The notes under the pieces were generated by a model. It saw nothing but the letters and a program-made list of their open reading frames with translations. It was not told the DNA's origin and did no database searches. Positions 41,213 to 52,872 of a stretch of 64,000 nucleotides of DNA are shown here, one piece after another (the first letter of the stretch is position 1; the number at the start of each line of letters is the position of its first letter). A program made the position numbers and the translations under genes. The DNA comes from Tomocerus qinae (lineage: Eukaryota > Arthropoda > Collembola > Entomobryomorpha > Tomoceridae), in the NCBI GenBank assembly GCA_020055645.1, contig CM034546.1, positions 123,153,875 to 123,217,874 of the forward strand, read 5' to 3'.

Positions 41213-41363
41213 GCTTTATCAGAAGGGTTCAACTAGGCCCTTTGCGCGAATACCTATAAGGGACAAATCGTACCAGTTGTCATTGCCAACAATCGGTTAA
41301 TGGGCAAAAAACGTCCCCTATAGATATTCACTGGGGTGTCTAGCTCAACCCTCCTGATAAAGC
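41213..41363. mobile_element. 151-bp palindromic MITE
   Basis: The left end GCTTTATCAGAAGGGTT pairs with the right end AACCCTCCTGATAAAGC, and the inner ATACCTATAAGGGAC pairs with GTCCCCTATAGATAT. It lies 31 bp after the preceding MITE. The family is not recognised. Confidence 0.65.
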
Positions 41364-41515
41364 AGAAAAGAAGCCAAGGGATACCACGCCTATCAAAGAT
41401 TCTTGATTCTATTGATCTTATCTTATCACTTCAATTTGTCGGGTGTTCTATGACCTATGCATCCGGTCAATTATGTGTCATTTCCAACTTTCCATTTTTG
41501 CGAAAACATGCTTTG

Positions 41516-41826
41516 CATTTCGATCAATATCTACCAAAGTTCTACTCCGATTTTATAATGCAGTACACTGTTGAAATTAGAAACGTATTCCCTTCAAGTT
41601 ATATAAATAAAATTAGCATTATACGAGCTAATTATGTATTTTGTTAATATTAAGTTGTGAAATCATGGCAAAATTTGACAAAAAAGTTTAACCATTTTTA
41701 ACGGATAGTAAGCTAAGAATATTTGTTTCTTTTTTTTATATAACTTGAAGGGAATACGTTTCTGATTTTAACCATGTATTGTATTATAAAATCGGAGTAG
41801 AACTTTGGTAGATATTGATCGAAATG
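41516..41826. mobile_element. 311-bp MITE with ~91-bp inverted termini
   Basis: Bases 41516-41606 are an imperfect reverse complement of 41736-41826 (outer end CATTTCGATCAATATCTACC). The mismatches are few, for example ATGCAGTACACTG against ATACAATACATGG. A short AT-rich centre separates the arms. No open frame of interest crosses it. Target duplication not established. Confidence 0.75.
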
Positions 41827-43046
41827 TAAAAAATGATTTACATGTATTTTGATAGTCTTTTGAATTTTTCAAATCGTATATACCGGACGCTTAAGCAATA
41901 TTCTAATGATTTTCTGTATTCAAGTAACGCTAGACGCTCAGAGACGCTCATAGCTGCTCATTGAGTTTTCTGCCACACACCATTGCACATTGCAATTGGT
42001 TTTCTGTTCGTGAATTAATTCCGAGTGACGATCTGCGCATTGCAATCTCACTCATTTTGTTTTTAGCAGTAGTTTTCTTATTAATAAATTAGTTAGTAGT
42101 AACTACTGTGTTTATCAGTGTTTTTATTTCAGAAAACATATTCGATAAAGTACACGCACCCTAGATAGGAAGCCTTACAACCTTGCTAGTTTAGGAGTGA
42201 CAGAAGCATCGACAGTTGACGACAGGCACATGCCTAACGTACGGCACACTCCAAACATTTTCTTCTATTTCTATACCTAAACGTATAATTAGTTAAGAAT
42301 AGGGAGTTAGAGCTGTGTGTGACAAAGTAATTTGTACTATTATAAACACTAAAGAAAGTAATAAAAACTTTTGTTGATAAAAAAATGAAAATTGGTGTAG
42401 TGAATTCTAAAATGATCGTTACCGAATTTAGTATCATAATGGACATTGATATTGCCAACAAATATTATTGTAGTTTGATTGCAAACCACTTACGGCAAAG
42501 AAAGTTGATTATGTAAGTGTACTTTAAAGCTAAAATTGGAGGTAGCTTTTAAAGCTTTTTTGTGTATGTAATGTACTTTAATAATATTTACCACCTCCTC
42601 GGTTTACCACATGAAGTTCTGTAGAACATTTATTTTATTAATACATTTTGACCACAAGCAAGCATTTAATTTACAATATCAAACTCATTCATCTACTGGT
42701 GCCTAATGTCTAGTTTACTACTGTTCCGAGTTCCGAGCCTTTAGCTTAAAATAACTCCACTCTGCTCCACTTCCACTTCCACTCCACAATCAGTCAAGAA
42801 AGAGCAATGAGCAAAGTAGATTGCATTGAGATCTTGGAAGTAAAATTGCGTACGTTTGTTTGTAGTTTTGTAAGTATGTAATTGTAAGTTGTAGCACCCT
42901 TCTGTAAAGCACTTATTTTGACATCTACTGGTGTTTGAAGCAATTGGGCTACGACGCTCTACACTTTAAATTTCGAATGGTTGTAGATCAATCAGACAAC
43001 GCTACACATACATAATGCAACAGTGAACAACAACAAACACAGCAAG
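41827..43046. other. Intergenic, no gene recognised
   Basis: AT-rich sequence with short simple stretches such as a CACTTCCACTTCCACTCC run near 42770. The open frames here are short and unlike known proteins. It could hold a distal promoter for the + strand gene starting at 44603, but no element stands out. Confidence 0.4.
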
Positions 43047-43507
43047 CAGAGCTGGGCGCGGCCCGGCCTGCAGGCCGGGCCGGGCCGGGCCGAAATGAGG
43101 CGGCCTGGACCTTTTGGGCTACCAGGCCGGCCGAAGGCCGGCCGATTTTTTTAGAATTCTCCTTCCAGGCCGGGCCGGGCCGGCCGATCTTAGATTTGCA
43201 GGCCGATAGCAGGCCGAAAAAAATATGTACTCCCATTAAATTTTCTTAAAACGCCATAAAACAAGCAAAAAAACACCGAACATGAGGGTAACTAAATTTG
43301 TCAGGCCGGGCTGACAGCCCCGGCCGGCCCGGCCCGCCGGGCCGAAATGGACCGGCCTGGGCTTTTTGACAAAAAAGGCCGGCCGAAGGCCGGCCGATTT
43401 TTGAAATTGCTAAAAATCTGCAGGCCGGGCCGGGCCAGGCCGATTGAAATTTGAAAAAAACATGGCGTCAGGCCGGGCCGGGCCGAAAAAAATTATGCCC
43501 AGCTCTG
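43047..43507. mobile_element. GC-rich 461-bp hAT-type MITE, copy A
   Basis: Perfect 11-bp terminal inverted repeats CAGAGCTGGGC / GCCCAGCTCTG and a perfect 8-bp target duplication ACAGCAAG (43039-43046 and 43508-43515). The 8-bp duplication and CAGxGCTGGGC terminus are hAT hallmarks. The body is built from GGCCGGGCC and GGCCGGCC runs, far more GC-rich than its surroundings. The open frames over it read as Pro/Gly/Ala/Arg-rich products of the GC repeats and are not genes. Confidence 0.93.
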
Positions 43508-43515
43508 ACAGCAAG

Positions 43516-43947
43516 ACATTTAGTTGTGTGATTTTTAATAATTATTGCTTTAATTAGCTATTAAAATGCGAATTTTTGCAATCGTTTGAAACTCGTATTC
43601 GTATGTATATTAACCTTTGGAATTTCTGGGCAAAGTCATGTAAGTTAAGTTTGGTATGGACTTAAATGTTGGACTTTGCACTTTTGATTTACAGTCAGTT
43701 AGATTTTAATAAAATTTAATGTTATATACTAGCATTACAAGAATAAATGAATTTGCGGCTTGCGGTATATTTATTTAATATGGGTACTAGATAGATATTT
43801 TGATATTTTTGTGCCATTGTTTCATTATATTATATTTATTTACTATTATTTTCCTTGTCAAAAGATAAGCCTATTCATTTTGGCACATTATTTTTACAAA
43901 TTCAAAGGTCAACCTAAAGGCAGAACGACGATTTATGTGCCGATTTA
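43516..43947. other. AT-rich spacer between the two hAT MITEs
   Basis: No gene or repeat is recognised here. It separates two independent insertions of the same element. Confidence 0.5.
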
Positions 43948-43955
43948 GTACCCTA

Positions 43956-44416
43956 CAGAGCTGGGCGCGGCCCGGCCTGCAGGCCGGGCCGGGCCGGGCC
44001 GAAATGAGGCGGCCTGGACCTTTTGGGCTACCAGGCCGGCCGAAGGCCGGCCGATTTTTTTAGAATTCTCCTTCCAGGCCGGGCCGGGCCGGCCGATCTT
44101 AGATTTGCAGGCCGATAGCAGGCCGAAAAAAATATGTACTCCCATTAAATTTTCTTAAAACGCCATAAAACAAGCAAAAAAACACCGAACATGAGGGTAA
44201 CTAAATTTGTCAGGCCGGGCTGACAGCCCCGGCCGGCCCGGCCCGCCGGGCCGAAATGGACCGGCCTGGGCTTTTTGACAAAAAAGGCCGGCCGAAGGCC
44301 GGCCGATTTTTGAAATTGCTAAAAATCTGCAGGCCGGGCCGGGCCAGGCCGATTGAAATTTGAAAAAAACATGGCGTCAGGCCGGGCCGGGCCGAAAAAA
44401 ATTATGCCCAGCTCTG
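43956..44416. mobile_element. GC-rich 461-bp hAT-type MITE, copy B
   Basis: Same length, orientation and sequence as copy A as far as read by eye, with the same 11-bp termini but a different 8-bp target duplication GTACCCTA (43948-43955 and 44417-44424). The different duplications show a separate transposition rather than a tandem duplication. It ends 186 bp upstream of the start codon of BuGZ/ZNF207, so it may lie in that gene's promoter. Confidence 0.93.
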
Positions 44417-44602
44417 GTACCCTATCACCTATATGAGTTAAATTAATTAGAAATTGACTAGACTAGCTAGAAACTGTGTCAACTGTTGACGGTTAAGGAT
44501 GAAATGAAATAATGATAAACACAATACATTTGTTTTTTGTTAGAAAGCAGTTTTTGAAGACAGACCGTGTATACAAAGTCGTAAAACAATTTCAGATACA
44601 TA

Positions 44603-47600
44603 ATGGGGAGAAAAAAGAAGAAGTTAGCTAAGCCATGGTGTTGGTAAGAAATTTGTATCACTTATTCCAATTTTTAGAGTATTTATATTTGATATTTGTA
44701 AAGCGTACTAAAATGATTTTCACAAATTGTACTACAGGTATTGTAATCGAGAGTTTGAAGATGAAAAGATTCTAATCCAACATCAAAAAGCCAAGCATTT
44801 TAAATGTCACATTTGTCATAAAAAGTTGTACACGGGCCCTGGACTAATTATTCATTGTATGCAGGTAATCGTTTAGATTTACTTTTATATTCGTATTAGC
44901 TATCTCAATTATTGTGCGTTGTGCAACACATTCTCTTTTCTAGTGATTAAAAATGGTACTATTTTATATGAACAGGTCCATAAAGAGACAGTAGACAAAA
45001 TTCCCAATGCTTTGCCTCACCGAAATAATATTGAGATTGAAATATACGGAATGGAAGGAATTCCAGATGCGGATATTAAAGAGCACGAAGAACAACGAAA
45101 GTCTGGTGGAGGTACAAAAAATGGTCAGGACGATTCATCGGATGAAGAACCAGCGCCAGCAAAAAAATCCAAAACAGAAATTCCACAGGCACCATTAATT
45201 GGCATGCCACCATCTCCACAATTTCGTCCAGCAATGACAATGGCTCCTGGTCAATTTAACCCCACTCACATGCCCGCAGTAATTTTATTACTAATTACTT
45301 ATGTTTTATAGTTAGTGTAACAGTACGAGCTTAATTTGCTTGTGTTTAAGTTCAATTTTCAAAATAATATATTTTATTCAGCAACAACAAATGATGCAAA
45401 TGCGTATGCAGATGCCCGGCATGATGCCAGGAATGAATCCAATGCAAATGCAAAATATTCCTGGAATGATGATGCCTCAACAAATGTTTCCTGGGAATCC
45501 GTATATGGGACACATGAATCCAATGGCACCCCTTCCACTAGCGTCTCATCCGATGAATCCAATGCAGATGCGGATGGGTATAGGAGTCAACATGGGCGGG
45601 TTCCCTGGAATGATGATTCCCGGACAGTCGCCTGGAGGATTGCTGCCTAATATGCAGTTTCAATCTGCTATGCAACAAGCACATCAGCAGCAGCAACAAG
45701 CTCAACAACAACATCAAGCTCAACAACAACAGCAGCAGCAGCAACAACAACAACAACAACAGCAAAGACCGTTGTTCCCAGCTGCTGCTGCTGCAGCTGC
45801 CGCGGCGGCTGTCGCTGCTACAAAAGCAGCCACGTCTAATGTTAATACTATGGTACGTTAATTATTAATTGTTATTTATGTATCCTGTTGTTTTTCTTTG
45901 TCCAATAATTTCTTTTTACATCCATTTACGTAGACTACACCTGGGACGACTATTAGTGCTAGTTTCAAGCCTGTAGGAACTGTGAACAACCAAGCAGCTC
46001 CACCTCAACCTCCTAACGAACCATCACCCACACAACCTCCTCCTCCTAAGTCAAGTTTGTTTCCTGCTTACGGGTAATTTTTGTTTATATTCATACTCTA
46101 GTAGTAATTTATATTTGAATATTATTCAAGTCAACATTAGTCAAACGTCCTCTAATGGAATTTTTGTACCAATAGCCAATCCCCTGGGAATCAGCCTCAT
46201 CAACCTCATCGTCATGAAGATTCAGAAAGTAAACCTCTTCCCTTAATAACACCTCCAGGAGCTGGTTCAAAAATAATACATCCATCTGAGGATGTGTCAT
46301 TGGTAAGTGCAAAGTTTATTCTATCTCCATTCATAACAGCTGATCGATGAAGTACTACTGATACTTAATACACGATACCTATGTGAAAGTAGCAATAGGA
46401 ATAATAACTCTAAAAATGGCCTAACCTGTGTTATTCTTGATTTTAGGAACAAAGGCGGGCTAAGTTAGCCAGGTACAGAAGTCCAGCTCCACACGGATCA
46501 GCATCGAAGCATTCAATCTCAGCCCCGCCCATGCTCCATACGAATTCTTCTAGTAACACGAATGCGTCTTCATCCAGTCCAGGAAAAGTTAATAGTAATG
46601 GAAATAGTAATAATGTTGCTCAATCACAACAACCTGTGGGAGGTAATCAATTTCGACCTCAGCACATGGGAGTGTCAAGTAAGTGCCGTTTTATTCAATT
46701 AAATTTTACTCTTGTCATCTGCCAGTTGAGTTGCAAAAATGGTCCCTCATTGACGACGTATTACAAGTACCATAATATATTCTTGTGAATCCAAATATAC
46801 TTAATCCTAACATCTGTAACAAATAACAAGCTTTTTGTTAAGTTCGACGAAAAATTTAATTTTCATTTCAATTTTTTAAATATGGCGTTTAATTAATATT
46901 AAAAAATTTTAAAATAAAATTATTTTTAAAATTTATTTTACTAGTGATTATTTATTGAAAAGCGTATTTTTGTCGCCAAAATTTTATATAACAAATACAA
47001 AGTTTTTAAAAGTCAGTTAACTTTCCAGATCTCTAATCGATAATAAATACGTATTTATTTAATATTATCCTCTTGTGGTCGTCCATGACTTTTAATTCCA
47101 GTCTATCAGACCGAGATCGAAACGAATCAAATGTCTGGTCTGCTTTGTGATGAGAGGTTGGGTACCGAGTCAAGGTCACAGTATTTCTTTCCACATCGTT
47201 TTAATTTTATGCTATGTTCATTTTTATCTTCTATTGCATTACAACTTAAAAATATAGAATATATAAGTTATGCAATCTTGGCTACCTGTATAGAATTAGA
47301 ACTAAAACCTTTCTTTTTTCATGATTTCTCCTATCTAAATAATATTTCTCCTCTTTCGTGTTTTTGTGTAACATGATACCTATATTGGGTTTCCTATTCC
47401 CGATTTATTTCCTCTATTCCCTACTAGTTATGTTACTGTTATTAGCCGACTATATTTAGTATCAATTTTCCTTGTATTGAGTGTTTTGTTGAGGATGGAA
47501 ATGAAGCGGAATGGAGCCGAGCTCTCATGTTTGTCCTATTGCCATTCGACATGTTCTTTGTGCGCGCCCTAATAATGTCATAAAGATATGTAAATGATTA

Positions 47601-48020
47601 TTATTATTAGATTATTTTTTATATGTACATTAATTTGGCGTGATTAGCTTCATTGTCAATGCAATTGAATCTCGTCGGCTGTAATTTTAAGGTTTGAGCT
47701 CAATCAGATTCCTAATTATTTAATATAACCAATATGAATAGTTAATTTATGAATTACGTAATATATAAGCAGCTTCATGCACTCTTTTAAATGCCTATGT
47801 TGTACTGTTAATTACTACTACTATGACACTACAAGTAAGTAATTGTATTGAATGTAACGTTTATGTATTATATTCAGGTGTTTATTATCAAAATGAAACG
47901 CCCTTTTGGAGTCTCGTCATCATTTTTGTAATATATCGCTTTTATTTTTCCACAGCTAGCCCTAAAGGTTATGGAGGACCATTCCAACAGGAAGGAAGAC
48001 AGATTCATCATCGGTTTTAA
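44603..48020 (+). CDS. BuGZ/ZNF207-like zinc finger, BUB3-binding spindle protein
   Basis: Eight exons, all with GT-AG junctions and matching phases: 44603-44643, 44738-44864, 44976-45278, 45382-45852, 45934-46073, 46176-46302, 46447-46678, 47956-48020; 501 residues. It begins MGRKKKK, the conserved family start, followed by two C2H2 fingers (C13, C16, H29, H34; C37, C40, H53, H58) and the family motif EIYGMEGIP. The middle is a Met/Pro/Gly-rich low-complexity region, then polyglutamine (about 252-285) and polyalanine (about 291-300). A GLEBS motif at about 394-413 (HPSEDVSL then [10 protein letters not shown]) crosses the exon 6/7 junction. In studied animals BuGZ binds and stabilises BUB3, loads it on kinetochores, and binds microtubules in phase-separating assemblies. 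The last intron (1277 bp) is much longer than the others, so another terminal exon may exist. Confidence 0.93.
45673..45764 (+). repeat. CAG/CAA polyglutamine tract in BuGZ exon 4
   Basis: Mixed CAG and CAA codons interrupted by GCT and CAT give about 30 glutamines, followed from 45778 by a GCN run encoding about 10 alanines. The mixed codons suggest a relatively stable tract. It lies in the disordered part of the protein. Confidence 0.9.
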
Positions 48021-48716
48021 TAGACAAACTTTCTTTGATGAAAACCAAGGTGGATCGGCGTCAAACCCATTTGTCTCCTCAGCCAACCGGTTCAGTTCAG
48101 ATTTTTGCAATTTTAGAATATGTGTTTAAAGTTAGATAGTTGTAAGTCGTAAGTATACGATTTCTATAAAAAATCTATTGTAGTACTTAATGCTTCATTC
48201 GGGGGTTATTGGATGAATGATTAACTTTAAATTCACAAAATTGGACTTACTCACCATGTGAATTAAAAATATTGATATTAGATATTTATTATATTGTACT
48301 ACGTACTCAGAATCAGAGTCTACCTTAACGCTTCCTTTCAAAAATTCATTTAAATTTATAATAGTCTTACGTTTTTTCTTCTCACCAAAAATATATTCAT
48401 TTTTCTTGAAAAGGTTGTAGTAATTGTTTTCTTAGACAATATCCTAAAAGGCTGAGTATTTATTTCCGTTATTGATAAAAAATGACAGGAAGTAAAAGTA
48501 GAAAATGTATTGTTTTGTGGTTTACTTTTTAGAATAATGTTTTAAGCTTTGGGTCTCGGCATCGTCAAAAAGCTGAACTCTAAAAGGTACCTTTTAAGGT
48601 CAGGCAGTAGTACTTGGTTTTCAATGTAATTTCCTACTCCAGGAAATCATGGATAAGTCGCCTAATTTTCAAGCAATCTGGGCGTAGTTGATCTCAAAAT
48701 TTAGGATGAAGATCCT

Positions 48717-48877
48717 GGAGGGTCACAAGTTTCAGATATGTTACAAATTTGACCTGTAAAGGTCACACTGGCCATTCTACCAAAAAGTTTTTTATTTTTT
48801 TTGGCGGGATAGGTTTATGAATTTTTTATAAAATAACCAAAAGTCTTTTTGAACAAAACGCAAACTTGTGACCCTCC
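48717..48877. repeat. Inverted repeat, 16-bp perfect arms
   Basis: GGAGGGTCACAAGTTT at 48717-48732 is the exact reverse complement of 48862-48877, with 129 bases between. Sequence outside the arms is only weakly similar in inverse orientation, so this may be an old MITE. Confidence 0.5.
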
Positions 48878-50891
48878 ACGACCCTGTAAGAATTTTAGGT
48901 AAAAAAATCAAAATTGAAAACGGAAGAGTTTTTGAGTTTTCCTTGATTTCCTAAAAAAATAAAATTTGAATGGTTTTGTACTCAACTCAATGTAAATAGA
49001 TCGAGTTCATGCCAAATTCCGGTAGATACCTCGACGGAGGGGTGGCTCCCCTTAAAGGTAGGATTCAAATTAAATCATTTCTCTACTTTGAATATAACTC
49101 TTTTAATTCGTTGCTTCAAGAAAATTATAGTTATTAACTAAACGCCTTAGAAATGTGCTTTAATTCTAAATTGGTTAGTCATTGCAATGTTAAAATTTTC
49201 CAAAAGGTGAGATTTTTCTCCAATAATTATTTATGATTTAAATGCGATCAATGTTTTACTTGTAAAAATGGGGAAATATTGAATATGTGTTCATTGATAA
49301 ATAATGAATAATATTGTGTATGCGTAACAAATTCTCAGAATATTGAACCTGCTACGTGAATACGTGCTAGCAACATTAACTCGTCTACTTTAATACCTAA
49401 AACCTTAGTATCTACTTAGATATCTGCTCCCGCCCGACCTTACTCCAGGTCAGATCAGCTTTCAGATCATTTTTATTGCTAATAATAAATTTAATTTTTA
49501 ACTGTAGATTGATTACCGTATAGAAGTAATAAAATGTACTATACGGATATGTAAAATTAATATTGTAGTAGACACAGTAGAGAATGAAGAGGATTGGTCG
49601 GAAAACTATTTTTCAGCTGTATTGTAAATACTGTAATCTATCTCTGTCCCAAATTCAATTAATTTAATATGAAAATCTTGTAATGATATATGCTATGTAT
49701 ACTACTTACTTGTATTTATGTAATTTAGAGAGAATTGATTTTCGCGTTGCATTTTGCATTGAAATCCGAAGTTCTCATGAGATAAGGTACTGTGAAATAA
49801 TTTTTGCTTTGTTTTGATTTCACGTAGTTAGACTTTATAGAATGTTGTTGGTAAAGTACAGACTCATTTATGGTAGATGGTGTTTTAACATATAACAAAG
49901 CATGCCAATATTTTAGGGGGATGTTTTGAAAAGTTTTCTAATTTTCTGATAAATATACGATGCTTTGTCATGTTATCTCATGTCAGGAAGCTCTTTGGTC
50001 CCTTCCCCTTGACATCTCTCGAAATTCTTTGACATCGAAAGGAAAGCGTGCTGACAAAGATACACAAGGTTAATCCACAAGGTAGGATTTCATTTAACTT
50101 TCGTTCTCTCGATCATTTTCTCTTTCCGTGTCTTAGAAATTTTAATTTTGTTGGTAAAAAAAATCTTGTAAATAAATATAAAAATTGTTTTGTTTTGAAA
50201 CCAACTATTAAAATTTCTTTGCTCGGGACCGTCACAACGACTTGTAGAGTTGTTGTTGGGCTTGGCTGAAGTAAAATTGTCAGGATATAAATACTAGGAA
50301 TGAGTAAATGCATATTGTAACATATTTTAGGTGCATAAATTAAGACGTCATGTCAAGCCCCCAGTCTGTACGTAGTTTATCTATGGTTCAGACTTGGTGA
50401 TGCCAAAAACACTGTGCCTAGTAATAGTTTTTAATTTTTTGACAAGCTTCAAATTAATAATTTAGTGTTATTTATATCGTTTTATGGTGAGCCTGGGCCT
50501 GAGCTTTGCACATTTCTTGCATATGTTTAGCAGATGGCAATTGGCTAACCAAAAACGAGGAGAGAGACAAGGAACGGCAGACGGAGCTTTGCTCGAATGT
50601 CGAATTCCAATCATTCAGTTACTTGCAGGTGTTGATCATGATCTTGACTTCCCATTATGTACCAGGTATGCAAGTCTCTCATTCAATCCCTTATACTTTC
50701 TTCTGTTAAAAATATTATTATTATTAGGTCAGCATGTTCAATCTTTTTAGAAATCCCTTTCTTTGTGTTAATTTATGCTTTATTTTCTTCTATTTTATAT
50801 ATCACTGCTAGTAAGTTGCTGATTTATCTAACCTTTATTATAATTATCATCATTTTGCTAATTCTGAGGGAGTATCCACGTTAATTAACCC

Positions 50892-50944
50892 GACCTCCGA
50901 TTTATTCACGACCCTCCAAAAAAGGATAGAAAAAATCGGAGGTC
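50892..50944. repeat. 12-bp perfect hairpin
   Basis: GACCTCCGATTT (50892-50903) pairs with AAATCGGAGGTC (50933-50944) around a 29-base loop. Function unknown. Confidence 0.5.
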
Positions 50945-52872
50945 TGGTAGTATTATTATTTATTATTAACTCAATATCTTCAACTAAATCTTATTATTTA
51001 CATGTATGTATGTATGTACCGTATCTCAACATATTAAAATAGATAATAATACTATAATATAATTATTCCGTATATAATTAAATATATTTTACTCATGAGT
51101 TAGCCAGTCAAAATTCATTATTTTTGGGTATTTAAACCATAAATCTGTGTTATACATTTCTTTTGGTTCAGGGTACTCAACTATTATTGTTTTCTTCTAT
51201 GTACATTGTGAATGTCATTGTGATGTTGGAATTATACTGATGTACAGTTATTTGTTCTCAGGTCTTTTCAGTATAGCGTTAATAAAATCATGTGATGAAA
51301 TTCACTCAAATCTTTGCATGGAAAATGGAATCATCGTTCTTAATTATTTTGCACAATGCATAAACTAAACTAACAAAATAATTTAGGAACAATTAATTAT
51401 ATTATAAGGCGACTCATAATTGTATATAATTACTAGAAAGGTATGCATTTTAGAAAATTAGCATCATTCCTGTTAATTTTTATTAATTTTATTTTTCAAT
51501 AACTATTCATATATTGAGTGTAGGAGCTCATAATATCATTTCAACTTTTCAACGTTAAATTAACTTTACATTTGAAAATGAAAATTACTTGCAATTATTT
51601 TACAAACAAATGTTTTCTCTACGAATCTACATCATAAACTTCAAGAATTCATATAAATATTCTGAAGACAAACAATCTTCGATCACCATCACATAGTATA
51701 GTACTTTATCATCTACCTTTGGGTATTATCAGTCAAAATGGCAATATGAGTCGTAGCCAGGTAAAATATTAGTTAGGTAACTTGGCAAGTTTGTTACAAG
51801 AGTTATTATAATCTATATACATTTTTGGCGACATCATAGCCAATCCTTTTTCGAATTCGCATTTATCTTGTACATATCTTTCATATTAAGTAACAGAACA
51901 GCATTAAACTGTTTTAAGTAAATTCGGATAAATCTAGATACACAAACTTGCAATAAATTGGAAATGCTTTAGTATATTATATCTTTGAGAAATGGCAATG
52001 CAGAGCAAAGTGCATCCAAAAACTACTGATTGATTGTATTCCGTATTCCACAAAGCATACCTAAGCATCTTTGTCAAACCACGGAATGTCGCCGGCAAGT
52101 TACATACAAACACGACTACAAAATTGTAACGTTACAAAACAAAGATTTCAAGCTCTACTTCGTGTACAAAAATTATGCAATAGAAGTAAGTCTATAAGAG
52201 ATTCTATCAACGTAGTAGTAACAAAACAAATGGTTGAAAAATTGCAAGAAACAAATATTATTTGCAAACTATCAGTTTACCATATTACCATGTGTTATTA
52301 TACATATATCGATATCGAGGAGTGATGCGAACTAAGTCTTTTTTGAATTAAGCTAAGCGAAAATTTGAGACAGTGTGTAGTTTAGTCTATAAATGCTTTA
52401 GTAGACTTTGGAGTAGATATTTGACCCTGCTTGACCTTGACCATACAGTTTTCCATTACTCCTTTCAACATTTTCCAGCATTTCGGAACCTGAGAAACTA
52501 CTGCTTGGATTTTCAGATACATTTTTCCATTGAAGAATTTTCTACCACTCATCATGTCTTAAAATATCAATAGTGGCAAATATATATTCATAACTTAAAA
52601 TATCTAATACAAAACAGAAACATTGAAGTACATATTATACGTTTTATAGATACACAGAATGTGGCGATTTTGTGCATAATATAGTAGTGTAAATAAAATA
52701 TTAAATAACTACGTAGATTCTAGAAGCAGAAAATACCTTGAGCTTCAATCTGTGATGTTGCTAATCGGGAATAATAACATAATATCCTGTGCTATCTAGC
52801 TTAAGTAGTACAAGACAGCACAAACTCGCAATATTAAAAGAATGACTGTTTTTCCAGGAATATAATTTCTGT

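Larger units (their letters stand above)
48021..52872. other. Gene-poor 4.8 kb between BuGZ and carboxypeptidase
   Basis: The proximal part should hold the BuGZ 3' UTR. No gene is supported. Visible structure: an inverted pair at 48717-48732 and 48862-48877, a hairpin at 50892-50944, and a short GTAT microsatellite near 51004-51018. A 67-codon frame at 50506-50709 has a charged stretch after a TTTAG acceptor-like site but could not be linked to any exon. Confidence 0.4.

Noticed and set aside
42988..43236. 82-codon frame over GC-rich sequence, repeated near 43945-44145
   Set aside because: Its product mirrors the GGCC repeats of the hAT MITE and is truncated by the element's ends.
45538..45765. 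Poly-leucine minus frame opposite BuGZ exon 4
   Set aside because: Antisense shadow of the CAG/CAA tract.
50506..50709. Possible exon with charged stretch after TTTAG
   Set aside because: No matching neighbouring exons, domain or start context was found in either direction.
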